From Picrophilus oshimae DSM 9789 (GTDB taxonomy: Archaea; Thermoplasmatota; Thermoplasmata; Thermoplasmatales; Thermoplasmataceae), in NCBI RefSeq assembly GCF_900176435.1, contig NZ_FWYE01000003.1, positions 145,368 to 209,367 of the forward strand: a DNA stretch of 64,000 bases. Direction: 5' to 3'. Below, piece by piece: positions 1 to 9,135 of the stretch (position 1 is its first letter; every line of letters begins with the position of its first letter). The notes beneath the pieces were generated by a model. The model made no database searches. It was not told the origin of the DNA and worked only from the letters and a program-made list of their open reading frames with translations. Position numbers and translations under genes: made by a program.

Positions 1-1172
1 GAAAATTCAGGGATTTCGACTCTGAATACAGGAAGCAGGCATATATATATTATCTAAAAACACCGAGGCCTGATTACAAGGAAAGCCCAACAAGAAAGAC
101 ATACGTTGATGTGCCTGATGATAGCATAGAAAACATGGTCTATGGAAATATAGAAGGTTACGATTTTGAATACAAAAGCGATGCCGATATCTTCATAAAG
201 GACCTCGAAATAAAAAGGAAAACAGATAATGTATTAATATCGGACATGAAAACAGCATTCAAGACCAATGAACTTTACAAAAAGTATTTATCAGACAAAT
301 ATGGAAATGCAAGGCTTGAATATTTAATAAATGCAGCATGGTTAAACGGCTATTTTATATATGTTCCAGAGAACAGCTCCATATCAATAAGCATTGAATC
401 ATTAAATCCATCATCATCTTTCACGGCAAAGAACGTGATAATTGCAGGAAAAAACTCCAGTGTTGAAATAACAGATATTTACAGAAGCTACGGTTCTGAA
501 ATGGCAACCCATGGCAGAAATGTATATATAATAGCGGAGGAAAATGCCAGTGTAAAATATAATTATATACAGGACGAATCAAATAAAATAAATGTTGTTT
601 CATTCATAAGATCCTATGAAATGCCATATTCATCTGTTAGCGTCTACAATGTAAACACCGGCGGCAGCAAGGTTATCTACTTCAGTGAACCCGTCATGTA
701 CGATAATACATATTACAAATCATACGGTGTTAACATTTCTAAATGGGATCAGGCGCTGGACGTTCAGGACAATAGCCTTCAGATAGGCAAAAATACCGCA
801 GCCGATATATCGACCAGGGGCGTTATATTAAACAATGGAACAATACTTCACCATGGAAACATAGACATAGAGGAAAAGAGCTTTAAATCCACAGGATTCT
901 ACGATTCTTCAATAATACTAATGAGTGAAAAGGGCTATGCAAATTCAAAACCGGCACTATTAATAAAAAACAATGATACAAGATCAAAGCATGGATCATA
1001 TATATCGACCATAGATGAGGAAAAGATAACATATATAAGATCCAGGGGAATATCATACAGTGATGCAAGGCGTTTATTTATAAATGGATTTCTAAGCTAT
1101 ATCGAGGAAAAGGGCTGCAGCAAAAAAACAGCAGAGTTTCTGGATGAATTTATAAATAGATTATCATTTTAA
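1..1172 (+). CDS. SufD-like Fe-S cluster assembly scaffold subunit, 5' end missing
   Basis: The frame is open from base 3 to the stop, so the start lies outside the window (389 residues visible). A GTG at 111 is only an internal codon. The C-terminal block reads SKPALLI, then SKHGS, then IRSRGIS and ARRLFINGF. This matches the SufB/SufD family, whose members join SufC ATPase to form the SUF Fe-S cluster assembly scaffold. The RSRGI block resembles SufD more than SufB. The Cys usual before Ser-His-Gly is Ser here, while the His is kept. The middle is the expected beta-helix-type sequence rich in N, S, V and I. The 3' end overlaps the convergent glyS gene by 9 bp. SufB/SufD assignment is moderate; family assignment is strong. 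Confidence 0.85.
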   Translation, partial: KFRDFDSEYRKQAYIYYLKTPRPDYKESPTRKTYVDVPDDSIENMVYGNIEGYDFEYKSDADIFIKDLEIKRKTDNVLISDMKTAFKTNELYKKYLSDKYGNARLEYLINAAWLNGYFIYVPENSSISISIESLNPSSSFTAKNVIIAGKNSSVEITDIYRSYGSEMATHGRNVYIIAEENASVKYNYIQDESNKINVVSFIRSYEMPYSSVSVYNVNTGGSKVIYFSEPVMYDNTYYKSYGVNISKWDQALDVQDNSLQIGKNTAADISTRGVILNNGTILHHGNIDIEEKSFKSTGFYDSSIILMSEKGYANSKPALLIKNNDTRSKHGSYISTIDEEKITYIRSRGISYSDARRLFINGFLSYIEEKGCSKKTAEFLDEFINRLSF

Positions 1173-2588
1173 TTTTCCTGATAGATAATCAAGAAGATCC
1201 TTTTTATCTATTCTTTCCTGGTTGCCTGTATCCCTGAATCTAACGGTCACGCTATCGTTTTCAAGTGTTTCATAGTCTATTGTTATACAGAACGGTGTTC
1301 CTATCTCATCCTGCCTTGAGTATCTTTTGCCAATTGAGCCTGTTTCATCATAGTATACATAGCTGTCTATTGACATGATCATATTATATATTTCCATGGA
1401 TTTTTTTATAAAATTCTCCTTTTTTATAAGCGGGAGCACGGCGAAATGATACGGCGCCATTTCTGGTTTAAATGATAAAACGTTGTATCCCTTTTCATTT
1501 TTATGATATGACTGAACCATCAATGCCAGGGTTATTCTGTCAATTCCATAAGAAGGCTCTATGACGTTTGGTATTACATCCCTGTTATTGATCTTCAATG
1601 ACATTCTCTCGCTGCTCTTTGCATCATGGTTCTTTAAGTCATAATTCGTCCTGTTCGCAATTCCAACGATCTCAACCCAGTCATCATCGATCCTTGCCTC
1701 CGCATCCCAGCTGTCTGATGCGTAATGTGCACGCTCATCCGGATCGTGCTGCCTGAATCTTATATTATCATTTTTAAAGCCAATATCGTTTAATATCTTC
1801 TGTGTTTTTAATATAAAATATGCCATGGCTATGTTGTCTATTATTCTATTTTCAAAGGCATTCTTAATGCTTGTTTTATATTCAACGCCGGTATTTGGTT
1901 TCAATGTTATTTCATCGTAATCGAACAGATCCTTCCAGTACTCGTTCTCCGGATCAAAGAATACCTCGACCTCACCCTGCGAGAACTCTCTAAGTCTTAT
2001 AAGGCTCTGCCTTGGTGATATCTCATTCCTGAAGCCCTTGCCAAGCTGTGCAACCGCCATTGGTAGTTTTCCACGGTAATAATTGCTGAGCAGCTTGAAA
2101 TTAACAAAGATGCCCTGGGCGGTTTCAGGTCTCAGGTAAAAATTTGAATTCTCAAGCTTGAACATTAAATTATAATTGTATATTTTCTTTATTATATTGC
2201 CGCATACAGGGCACTTTAAATTATTTTTCTCCGAGATTGATAATGCCTCATCAACGCTTTTTGGTATAATCTCTATCTTATTAAAGGCAAGCACATTTTC
2301 TATCTTAAATTTTGATTTGCATGAATCGCACTCTGCAGCTATATCCGAGAATCTTGATAGATGGCCTGACGCATCAAAGACCTCTCCAGGTGTTATATTT
2401 GGCGTGTCAATAAATATTGCGCCCTCATCTAGATATGCCTTCTTCCATTTATTTATTATATTATCCTTTAACAAAACGCCAAGGGGCCCATAATCATATA
2501 AACCTGAAAAGCCGCCGTATATGGAAAATGAAGGCCAGAAAAAGCCACGCCTCTTTGCTATCTCAACAACATCACTGTACATATTCAT
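1164..2588 (-). CDS. glyS: Glycyl-tRNA synthetase, class II homodimeric type
   Basis: Charges tRNA-Gly in the cytoplasm. The 474-residue protein shows class II signatures: YLRPETAQGIF at 151-161, motif 2 GKGFRNEISPRQ near 183-194, and a motif 3-like IEPSYGIDRI near 345-355. A zinc-ribbon insertion carries C87, C90, C126 and C129. The anticodon-binding domain follows from about residue 380. The length is short for archaeal GlyRS, but all core motifs are present. Its ATG overlaps the stop of the upstream CBS-domain gene in an ATGA arrangement, so translation is probably coupled. A second Met at residue 3 is an alternative start. The tail overlaps the convergent suf gene by 9 bp. Confidence 0.96.
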   Translation of the reverse strand: MNMYSDVVEIAKRRGFFWPSFSIYGGFSGLYDYGPLGVLLKDNIINKWKKAYLDEGAIFIDTPNITPGEVFDASGHLSRFSDIAAECDSCKSKFKIENVLAFNKIEIIPKSVDEALSISEKNNLKCPVCGNIIKKIYNYNLMFKLENSNFYLRPETAQGIFVNFKLLSNYYRGKLPMAVAQLGKGFRNEISPRQSLIRLREFSQGEVEVFFDPENEYWKDLFDYDEITLKPNTGVEYKTSIKNAFENRIIDNIAMAYFILKTQKILNDIGFKNDNIRFRQHDPDERAHYASDSWDAEARIDDDWVEIVGIANRTNYDLKNHDAKSSERMSLKINNRDVIPNVIEPSYGIDRITLALMVQSYHKNEKGYNVLSFKPEMAPYHFAVLPLIKKENFIKKSMEIYNMIMSIDSYVYYDETGSIGKRYSRQDEIGTPFCITIDYETLENDSVTVRFRDTGNQERIDKKDLLDYLSGKLK

Positions 2589-3430
2589 CTACCAAAGACT
2601 GATAGTATCTCTATATCGTAAAGCATGCCCGCAAGGTTTCCATGACCGTCAAGAACCGGCAGCTGGTTATAATTTTTCTGCATCATTAACTTAACAGCAT
2701 CGCCCAGCCTTGCATTGATATATGTTACAACAGGGTTTTTAACCATGATCTCCCTTGCCGGTATATTTGGTATTTTTACATTGGATTTTTCTATTATATA
2801 TGTGAAGACATTTCTTATGCCATCCCAGGTCCATGGATCCTCGTCATCGGCTATGCCTGCCTGTGATAGCATCTCAACGGATGACATTTTTACCTTGTCA
2901 AAGATGTCACGATCCGTTACAAGGCCCGTGAAGTTACCATCCCTATCCAGAACCGGAAAGGAAAACGTCTTTGATATAAGCATCGATGAAAATATGACGT
3001 TCAATGGGGTTTCATCCCATATTGGAAATGCCGGGGCTGATAGTATTTCCTTGACAAGAATGTCTGAATACCTTTCCCTAACAACGGATAAAAAATTCTG
3101 TGGTGTCAGTATTCCTGTAACCTCGTTATTTTTGTCTATTACTATAAGATGCCTCCTGTTCTGTTTGACAATCTCCATTGCAGCCTTTTCTATGTCATCA
3201 TCCTCATAGACTGTGTTTGCCCTTCTCATCACTATTGCGGTCTGTGTTTCATTTGGATTAAAGAAGATATCCCTCCTTGTTATTACACCTGCATATTTAT
3301 TATTTGAATCAACAACAGGTATCCCTGTAACATTGTTTTTAATAAGCACCCTGACAACATCTGATATGGTGCTTGGAACGCTATATTTTATTGGATTGTG
3401 CGTCATTATATCAATAACCTTGGTAGACAT
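2585..3430 (-). CDS. Protein with four CBS domains
   Basis: The 281-residue protein consists almost wholly of CBS repeats, at about residues 5-60, 70-125, 130-190 and 225-280. Each begins like IMTHNPIKY or IMVKNPVVTY and ends in an ITRRDIF- or VTDRDIF-type strand. Tandem CBS pairs bind adenosine nucleotides or S-adenosylmethionine and usually sense cell energy state. No enzymatic domain is attached. It is the first gene of an operon with glyS, with a 4-bp overlap. A TATA-like stretch (TTTAATTA on the minus strand) lies about 25 bp before the ATG. The ligand and regulated partner cannot be read from sequence; coupling to glyS is positional evidence only. Confidence 0.9.
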   Translation of the reverse strand: MSTKVIDIMTHNPIKYSVPSTISDVVRVLIKNNVTGIPVVDSNNKYAGVITRRDIFFNPNETQTAIVMRRANTVYEDDDIEKAAMEIVKQNRRHLIVIDKNNEVTGILTPQNFLSVVRERYSDILVKEILSAPAFPIWDETPLNVIFSSMLISKTFSFPVLDRDGNFTGLVTDRDIFDKVKMSSVEMLSQAGIADDEDPWTWDGIRNVFTYIIEKSNVKIPNIPAREIMVKNPVVTYINARLGDAVKLMMQKNYNQLPVLDGHGNLAGMLYDIEILSVFGR

Positions 3431-3483
3431 TGCAGGTTAATATGTTTTAATTAAATAATGTTTATGCTATTGTTACTAAAAAA

Positions 3484-3494
3484 AGTTTAAAAAG
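3484..3494 (+). promoter_or_regulatory. TATA-like box for the 2-hydroxyacid dehydrogenase gene
   Basis: The sequence AGTTTAAAAAG is centred about 26 bp before the ATG at 3515, the spacing expected for a leaderless archaeal transcript. No Shine-Dalgarno sequence precedes the ATG. Confidence 0.5.
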
Positions 3495-3514
3495 CATTAT
3501 TTGCATATATTTAC

Positions 3515-4408
3515 ATGAAGGTATCTGTTCAGGTTAACAGTTATTATAATAACGAGATGTCAAAGAAGCTTCTTGAGCTCTGCAGGGATATAACAGGTCT
3601 TGATGCTGTTCCTGGCTTTGATGATGATGCCGAGATTATTCTATTCTCCGGAAGGCCTGTTCCAGGCAAAAAGACGAAATTTATGCAGAGTCTATCGGCA
3701 GGCGTTAACCATCTTGATTTTTCAAAAATACCTGATAATATAATCATCGCATCAAACGCTGATGCATATTCAATACCTGTTGCAGAAACGGCCATTGGTT
3801 TGATGCTTGCATGGGCAAGAAAGATATGCATTTCAAACTATAATATACATAACAATAATTATAAAAGGCTTGATTATAAAGAGTATGTATCGCTTTATAA
3901 TAAAAGTCTTGGCATACTTGGTTATGGCGGCATAGGCAGAAGAACTGCGTTAATAGCAAAATCTTTTGGCATGAATATATATGCATACTCAAGATCATAT
4001 AAAAACGATGGCATATCATCTTACATGGAACCAGAAGATATAATGAAAAAATCGGATTTTGTCCTTATATCATTGCCATTGACAAAAGAAACAGCGAATT
4101 CAATAAATGACAAAATGCTGTCATTGTTCCGTGGCCTTGCCATAATAAACGTTGGCAGGGCAGGCGTGGTTGATAGAAACAGCATGCTAAATTTTCTAAG
4201 GAATCATAATGATAAATATTATTTAACAGATGTGTGGTGGAATGAACCTATAATAAATGAAAATATACCTGATAATGTAATAATAACACCGCACAGTGCA
4301 GGAATGTCGGATAACATTTACCAGCCCGCAGTGGCGGCAATAGAGAACATTAAGAACTATATCAATGGCAAACCAAAAAACATAGTGAAGAGATCGGATT
4401 ATATCTAA
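3515..4408 (+). CDS. D-isomer-specific 2-hydroxyacid dehydrogenase
   Basis: NAD(P)-dependent cytoplasmic oxidoreductase of the phosphoglycerate dehydrogenase/glyoxylate reductase superfamily, 297 residues. The Rossmann fingerprint GYGGIG is at 136-141. The catalytic triad is visible: R215 in INVGRAG, E244 in WWNEP and H260 in ITPHSAG. It lacks the C-terminal ACT domain of long SerA proteins, so serine synthesis is unproven; glyoxylate or hydroxypyruvate reduction is equally possible. Transcription is probably leaderless from the TATA-like box at 3484. The stop codon overlaps the stop of a tiny minus-strand gene. Confidence 0.92.
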   Translation: MKVSVQVNSYYNNEMSKKLLELCRDITGLDAVPGFDDDAEIILFSGRPVPGKKTKFMQSLSAGVNHLDFSKIPDNIIIASNADAYSIPVAETAIGLMLAWARKICISNYNIHNNNYKRLDYKEYVSLYNKSLGILGYGGIGRRTALIAKSFGMNIYAYSRSYKNDGISSYMEPEDIMKKSDFVLISLPLTKETANSINDKMLSLFRGLAIINVGRAGVVDRNSMLNFLRNHNDKYYLTDVWWNEPIINENIPDNVIITPHSAGMSDNIYQPAVAAIENIKNYINGKPKNIVKRSDYI

Positions 4409-4542
4409 AATCCCTGGCAGCAGTCAAGAAATATTGTGTGCCCGCATACAGGGCATGCCTGGTTATGCCTGTATAGATAGCATTTATCGCATTTACAAGT
4501 CTCATCAAAGCAGTCAGAGCACATAAAACCTAATCTTTTCAT
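4405..4542 (-). CDS. Cys-rich 45-residue zinc-finger-like microprotein
   Basis: An intact ATG-to-TAG frame too short for ordinary gene callers. The product has nine Cys in 45 residues: C8, C11, C16, C18, C21, C30, C33, C41 and C42. They form CxxC (8/11), CKC, and CPVCGH (30-34) motifs plus a terminal CC. The spacing resembles small archaeal zinc-ribbon or treble-clef proteins. The pattern would be very unlikely in random AT-rich sequence. It is convergent with the dehydrogenase gene; their stop codons share bases 4406-4407. Function unknown; nucleic-acid or protein binding through zinc is only an inference. Confidence 0.72.
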   Translation of the reverse strand: MKRLGFMCSDCFDETCKCDKCYLYRHNQACPVCGHTIFLDCCQGF

Positions 4543-4660
4543 ACTATTAAGGCTTTTTCACAAAATATAAAAATAATATTTTGTTTATAATTGATATTAT
4601 CCGAAATTTTTTTATATCAATATTTATTATCAAATTTATTGCAGTTTTTCAGGCAAAAAA

Positions 4661-4670
4661 TATATATAAA
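4661..4670 (+). promoter_or_regulatory. TATA-like box deciding the start of the 118-residue gene
   Basis: TATATATAAA is centred 24 bp before the ATG at 4689. This supports a leaderless start at 4689 rather than the longer frame beginning at 4581, which would place this box inside the coding region. Confidence 0.5.
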
Positions 4671-4688
4671 ATTTTATTTCTATTAACC

Positions 4689-5045
4689 ATGAAAAAGGGT
4701 GCAATAATAGCAGTAATTATAATCATAGGTTTATTCATTTATGGTGTTTTACCATCGCTGGTTAACACGAATCCAGCCTCAATGCAAAAGGGAAAAACGT
4801 ATTATATATATGGAACTGTCGAAAGCGTTGTAACAATAAACAATAAAACAGAGATGCTTGTAAATGACAATGGCAACAACATCTATGTTTCATACAATGG
4901 CCCTGGCCAGGCCGTGAATTCAACGGTTTTGATATATGGCACATACCAGGGACCAATACTTACCGGATTCGGTACACATTTTGGTTATATGATACACGCC
5001 ATTAATATATACAAATGGTATTATGAAATTAATATAAAATCATAA
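4689..5045 (+). CDS. Membrane-anchored small extracytoplasmic protein, OB-fold-like
   Basis: A 118-residue protein with one N-terminal membrane segment (KKGAIIAVIIIIGLFIYGVL) and a roughly 90-residue outside domain. That domain alternates beta strands and turns: a YYIYGTVESVV-type strand, then MLVNDNGNNIYVSY and STVLIYGTYQG. The pattern is reminiscent of OB-fold domains such as CcmE, but the heme-binding His motif of CcmE is not visible, so no function is given. The frame extends upstream to 4581; the shorter start is chosen because a TATA-like box lies 24 bp before it and the added residues look like translated AT-rich promoter. Convergent with the UPF0173 gene, 1 bp apart. Confidence 0.7.
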   Translation: MKKGAIIAVIIIIGLFIYGVLPSLVNTNPASMQKGKTYYIYGTVESVVTINNKTEMLVNDNGNNIYVSYNGPGQAVNSTVLIYGTYQGPILTGFGTHFGYMIHAINIYKWYYEINIKS

Positions 5046-5046
5046 T

Positions 5047-5709
5047 TTATAAATTTATCTTTTCCTCTATTTCAGGTATAATGACCTCTATGCCAAGTTT
5101 TGAAGCCTCCTTTTTTAGATCCTGTGGATCTGCTTTTATTACTGGAAATGTATTGTAATGCATCGGTATGGCTATTTTTGGTCTTAAAATATCGAGAGCT
5201 ATTAAAGCCTCATTAACGTCCATGGTATAATGGCCGCCTATTGGAAGCATAACAATCTCTGGTTTGTCATATTTTGATATTAGTTCCATATCAGAGAAAT
5301 ATTGTGTATCGCCTGCATGATAATACATCCTCTCATCAGTTACAATAAAGCCAAGTGGATTTCCTGCATACATACCATTGTAGCTTGATGAGTGTATTGC
5401 ATTAACAGCCTTTATCTTTATATCATCGAAATCCACGGTGCCGCCCTGATTTATATCAATTGTTTTTGCGTCTTTTTTTAAAAGCTCTGTAAGCTCAAAT
5501 GCGGCCAGAACAGGAATTTTTAACCTCTGGGCTATGTTAACAGCATCACCTGCATGGTCGAAGTGCCCGTGCGTTAATAAAATAATATCTGCATCAATAT
5601 CCTCTGGTTTTATTTTTGAAAGCGGGTTCCCTGCAAGAAACGGGTCTATTAAGACATTCTTCCTGCCATTTATTGAAAAGCATGCATGTCCGTGCCAGAT
5701 TATCTCCAT
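5047..5709 (-). CDS. UPF0173 metal-dependent hydrolase, metallo-beta-lactamase fold
   Basis: A 220-residue cytoplasmic protein of the UPF0173/YtkL-like family. The metal motif [10 protein letters not shown] places H47, H49, D51 and H52. An N-terminal WHGHACF strand, the YHAGDT block and a late [10 protein letters not shown] block are family signatures. Length matches the family. The substrate is unknown for the family. It stands alone on the minus strand between unrelated plus-strand genes. Confidence 0.92.
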   Translation of the reverse strand: MEIIWHGHACFSINGRKNVLIDPFLAGNPLSKIKPEDIDADIILLTHGHFDHAGDAVNIAQRLKIPVLAAFELTELLKKDAKTIDINQGGTVDFDDIKIKAVNAIHSSSYNGMYAGNPLGFIVTDERMYYHAGDTQYFSDMELISKYDKPEIVMLPIGGHYTMDVNEALIALDILRPKIAIPMHYNTFPVIKADPQDLKKEASKLGIEVIIPEIEEKINL

Positions 5710-5770
5710 GATTTTTTATCTCTATAAACTATAAAAATTTTGTTTAATAGAAAATGGACTTTGAAAAATA

Positions 5771-5780
5771 TTATATAATT
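5771..5780 (+). promoter_or_regulatory. TATA-like box for the molybdenum hydroxylase operon
   Basis: TTATATAATT is centred about 23 bp before the ATG at 5798. It is the only promoter-like element ahead of the three overlapping genes. Confidence 0.45.
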
Positions 5781-5797
5781 TTAAAATATATAAATTC

Positions 5798-6661
5798 ATG
5801 TACCCATCGGCTTTTGAATACTTTGCACCTTCAAGCGTCGAGGAGGCCCTCGATCTGCTTGAAAAGTATGGAGAGGATGCAAAGGTTATGGCTGGTGGCC
5901 AGAGTTTAATACCGCTTTTAAAGCTCAGGTTTACCACCATACCTTATATAATAGACATTGGTCATATAAAGGATTTAAACTATATAAAGCATAGAAATGA
6001 TGATACTGAGATCGGTGCCATTGTTAAAGAGCATAAAATAGAATACGATGATGAGATATCAAGGAGATTTCCCGTAATGCACGATGCGGCCATGCAGATA
6101 GCAGATCCAGTTGTCAGAAACATGGGAACCATAGGCGGGGACCTGTGCCATGGGGATCCTGCAAATGATATGCCCGCGGTATCATTATCATTAAATGCAG
6201 TATTCAATGTTAAGAGCAAGTCATCAGAAAGAAGGATAAACGCATCTGATTTTTTCAAGGATACCTTTGTAACGGATCTTAAATCCAATGAAATACTGTT
6301 ATCAATAGATGTAAAAAACAGGAATTCCACAGGGGCATATTTTAAATACAAGAGGCCTGCAGGCGATTATTCCATTGCAGCCGTTGCGGTTTCATTCAAT
6401 CTGGATAATAATGTATTAAGCAATGTTGGCATAGGCTTAACATCACTTGCAAATATACCATTAAAATGTGTTGATGCCGAGGAGTTCCTTGAGAATAAAG
6501 AATATAATAAAGAAAATATAGATAAGGCAGCAGATATTGTATCAAAATCTGTTGACCCATCAGATGATATAAACGGCTCTGCAGATTTTAAGAGAAGGGT
6601 CTCAGGCATGGTATTTAAACATGCCATGGAGAATGCATACAGGAGGTATAACCATGTTTAA
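5798..6661 (+). CDS. Molybdenum hydroxylase FAD-binding subunit (CoxM/CutM type)
   Basis: Medium subunit of a xanthine dehydrogenase/CO dehydrogenase-family enzyme, 287 residues, passing electrons from the 2Fe-2S subunit to FAD. The PCMH-type FAD motif AGGQSLIPLLKLR is near residue 32, and the second motif NMGTIGGDLCHGDPAND near 109. Length is normal. It is the first of three overlapping genes in M-S-L order. In Thermoplasmatales such enzymes are often assigned as glyceraldehyde or other aldehyde oxidoreductases of the non-phosphorylative Entner-Doudoroff pathway; the substrate here is inference. Confidence 0.93.
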   Translation: MYPSAFEYFAPSSVEEALDLLEKYGEDAKVMAGGQSLIPLLKLRFTTIPYIIDIGHIKDLNYIKHRNDDTEIGAIVKEHKIEYDDEISRRFPVMHDAAMQIADPVVRNMGTIGGDLCHGDPANDMPAVSLSLNAVFNVKSKSSERRINASDFFKDTFVTDLKSNEILLSIDVKNRNSTGAYFKYKRPAGDYSIAAVAVSFNLDNNVLSNVGIGLTSLANIPLKCVDAEEFLENKEYNKENIDKAADIVSKSVDPSDDINGSADFKRRVSGMVFKHAMENAYRRYNHV

Positions 6662-7109
6662 TCTAAAGATAAAGGTTAACGGCAGGCTTTATGAAAAGGA
6701 GGTCGAGCCAAGAAAGCTCCTGGTCTCATTTTTAAGGGAGGATCTTGGTTTAACAGGAACGCATATTGGCTGTGATACAACAAACTGCGGTGCATGCACG
6801 GTTCTAATGGACGGCCTTCCTGTAAAATCATGCACAGTGCTTGCTGTTCAGGCAAACAATCATAATATAATGACCGTTGAAAACAGCGATGAAACACTAT
6901 CAAATCTAAAGGAATCATTTTTAAAGAACAACGGCCTCCAGTGCGGATACTGCACGCCTGGCATGCTCATGACATCATTTTATATTGTTAACTCAAAGAT
7001 AAGGGACGATGATGAGATAAAAAGAAATCTTGAGGGTAATCTATGCAGGTGCACGGGTTATGATGGAATAATAAAATCAATAAGGGAGGTATCAAGGAAT
7101 GAACCATAA
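6654..7109 (+). CDS. Molybdenum hydroxylase 2Fe-2S subunit (CoxS/CutS type)
   Basis: Small subunit, 151 residues, with two 2Fe-2S clusters. The ferredoxin-type motif is CDTTNCGACTV plus a later Cys; the second motif is CGYCTPGM followed by GNLCRCTGY. The ATG at 6654 is chosen over 6621 because the family begins at the first beta strand (MFNLKIKVNG). A strong AGGAGGT ribosome-binding site at 6641-6647 also sits the right distance ahead. It overlaps the FAD-subunit gene by 8 bp and the Mo-subunit gene by 11 bp, so translation is likely coupled. Confidence 0.94.
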   Translation: MFNLKIKVNGRLYEKEVEPRKLLVSFLREDLGLTGTHIGCDTTNCGACTVLMDGLPVKSCTVLAVQANNHNIMTVENSDETLSNLKESFLKNNGLQCGYCTPGMLMTSFYIVNSKIRDDDEIKRNLEGNLCRCTGYDGIIKSIREVSRNEP

Positions 7110-9135
7110 TGACATTGTAAATGGCAGGGGAAAATACATTAACGATATAAAATTCGACGGCATGCTATACATGTCTCTTGTTAGAAGTCCATATGCCCAT
7201 GCAAAGATAAACAGGATAAACGGTGGCTTAAACAGCAGCGAGTTAAAGGCATACTACATATCAGAGGAGATGGCCAGCAGTGGTGAACTTGGCTCACTGG
7301 GCTCATCATCCTCAGGAACCTCACTTTTCGAACCTGTCCTTGCAATTGATTATGTTAATTACATGGGACAGCCTGTTGCGGCAGTTTTTGGAAATAATGA
7401 ATACGAGAGCGAGGACCTTCTTGATTCTGTTGAGGTTGATTACGATCCGCTGGAGGCCGTTGCAACAATAGATGATGCATTTAAAAAAGGTCCAATACAT
7501 AATGGAACAAAGAATAATATTGTTAACAGCTCATATCTTGGAAGGGATTTTAACCCGGAGTACGACGTTGTCGTTGAGGACACATTAATGAATAACAGGA
7601 TAGTGCAGAATCCAATAGAAACAAGGGGCATCGTTGCAGTACCGGAGAACGATAATATTACGGTATACATATCAACGCAGTCCGCACATTTAATAAAGGA
7701 TGGTATATGCTCTGCCCTGAAGATACCAAAGGACAGGCTCAGGGTTATACAGGCCGATACCGGCGGTGCCTTTGGTTTAAAGGCTGTTATGTATCCAGAG
7801 TATATAATAGCTGTGTACGCTGCGATGAAGTATAAAAGGCCTGTGAAATGGATAGAGACAAGACGTGAGCATTTAATGGCAGCACATGCCGGCCGCGGCA
7901 TAAAAGCCCATTTAAAATTATATGCAAAAAAGGACGGTAAAATAACTGGCATAAAGGGCGAGATCATAGTTGATGCCGGTGCTTACAAGGCAGGCGTTGG
8001 AGAATCCACAGCAAATTTCGTCGCATTCCAGCTTACCGGGCCCTATGATATAAAAAATGCATATATAAATGCAATATCAGTTTTCACAAACAAGGCACCC
8101 ATGGGTTACTACCGCGGCGCCGGCAGGCCCGAGGCATCATTTTTTATGGAAAGGATGATCGATCTCCTTGCAGATAAATTAAACATGGATCCCGCAAGGT
8201 TAAGACTAATAAATGCAAGTGATGGGCCCTTCAGGTCACCGCTTGGGCTTGAGGTAAAGGAGGCAACCAGGCCGTTCCTTGAAAACGCATTAAAGGCCTT
8301 TAATTATTACCAGGTGTCAAAGTACGAGCATACCGGTATATCATTCTTTGTGCTTATACCGGCTGTATCTCCAGGTGAAACGGCAAGGGCACTGATAAAG
8401 GATAATAAAATTAAGGTCTGGCTTGGTGGCAATGACCACGGCCAGGGTCATGAATACCTTGTAAAAAGCATACTTTCAGACCAGTTAGGTATTGATCCTG
8501 ATATAATAAGCTATGAAAATGGCGATACATCCTCCATGGAGTCCGGCATAGGCACCTGGGGAAGCAGGTCAGCCATAGCTGCAGGCTCAGCATTGTACGC
8601 CCTATGCAGGAAATTAAAGGACGATGTCTACAAAAAATACGGGGATTACAGTCCGGAGCTACTATTAAGGGATGAGCATGATGAATATGTATTTGCAAAG
8701 ATAGACTCACCAATAAACTCCGTTAACGCATGCATGGTCACGGCAGATGTTGACGACCTTGGGAATATAAAGGTTAAGGACATATATTCATACTTTGATC
8801 TTGGCCATGTAATGAACCGTGAAAACGTTAATAACCAGATCTATGGTGGCTCGCTTCAGGGAATGGCCCAGGTTCTCTCAGAATGCGTAAGATATTCTGA
8901 GGACGGTCAGTTAATGACATCATCAATATACGATGCAGGATTACTAACTGCTGATAAGATACCAAGATATCATAATATAATCGTTGAGAATCCATCAAAT
9001 GCCCTAAACGGTGCCAAGGGCCTTGGAGAATCCCCTGCAATAGGTGTTCCATCAGCGCTTTCAAGGGCAGTTGAAATGGCCACCGGAAAGAGGATACGTG
9101 AAACACCGGTTAGCCAGGAATATCTAATTAAATAA
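7099..9135 (+). CDS. Molybdenum hydroxylase molybdopterin-binding large subunit
   Basis: Catalytic subunit, 678 residues, holding the Mo-pterin cofactor. It begins directly with the VNGRGKYINDI block and continues with SPYAHAKI, the QSAHLIKDG region, GGAFGLKA, the YYRGAGRPEA block, GGNDHGQGH and the C-terminal KGLGESPAIG. The family is usually about 750-790 residues. The shortening is mainly at the N-terminus and inside the second half, so this is a compact member. The AYRGAGR arginine is kept. The active-site serine/selenocysteine motif of true CO dehydrogenase (AYxCSFR) is not visible, so CO oxidation is unlikely; aldehyde oxidation is the better guess. Confidence 0.92.
   Translation: MNHNDIVNGRGKYINDIKFDGMLYMSLVRSPYAHAKINRINGGLNSSELKAYYISEEMASSGELGSLGSSSSGTSLFEPVLAIDYVNYMGQPVAAVFGNNEYESEDLLDSVEVDYDPLEAVATIDDAFKKGPIHNGTKNNIVNSSYLGRDFNPEYDVVVEDTLMNNRIVQNPIETRGIVAVPENDNITVYISTQSAHLIKDGICSALKIPKDRLRVIQADTGGAFGLKAVMYPEYIIAVYAAMKYKRPVKWIETRREHLMAAHAGRGIKAHLKLYAKKDGKITGIKGEIIVDAGAYKAGVGESTANFVAFQLTGPYDIKNAYINAISVFTNKAPMGYYRGAGRPEASFFMERMIDLLADKLNMDPARLRLINASDGPFRSPLGLEVKEATRPFLENALKAFNYYQVSKYEHTGISFFVLIPAVSPGETARALIKDNKIKVWLGGNDHGQGHEYLVKSILSDQLGIDPDIISYENGDTSSMESGIGTWGSRSAIAAGSALYALCRKLKDDVYKKYGDYSPELLLRDEHDEYVFAKIDSPINSVNACMVTADVDDLGNIKVKDIYSYFDLGHVMNRENVNNQIYGGSLQGMAQVLSECVRYSEDGQLMTSSIYDAGLLTADKIPRYHNIIVENPSNALNGAKGLGESPAIGVPSALSRAVEMATGKRIRETPVSQEYLIK

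Noticed and set aside
4581..4688. 36-residue N-terminal extension of the 118-residue membrane protein
   Set aside because: It would put the TATA-like box inside the gene and reads as translated AT-rich promoter.
7440..7967. 175-codon frame antisense to the molybdenum hydroxylase large subunit
   Set aside because: Antisense shadow of a gene with unmistakable family motifs.
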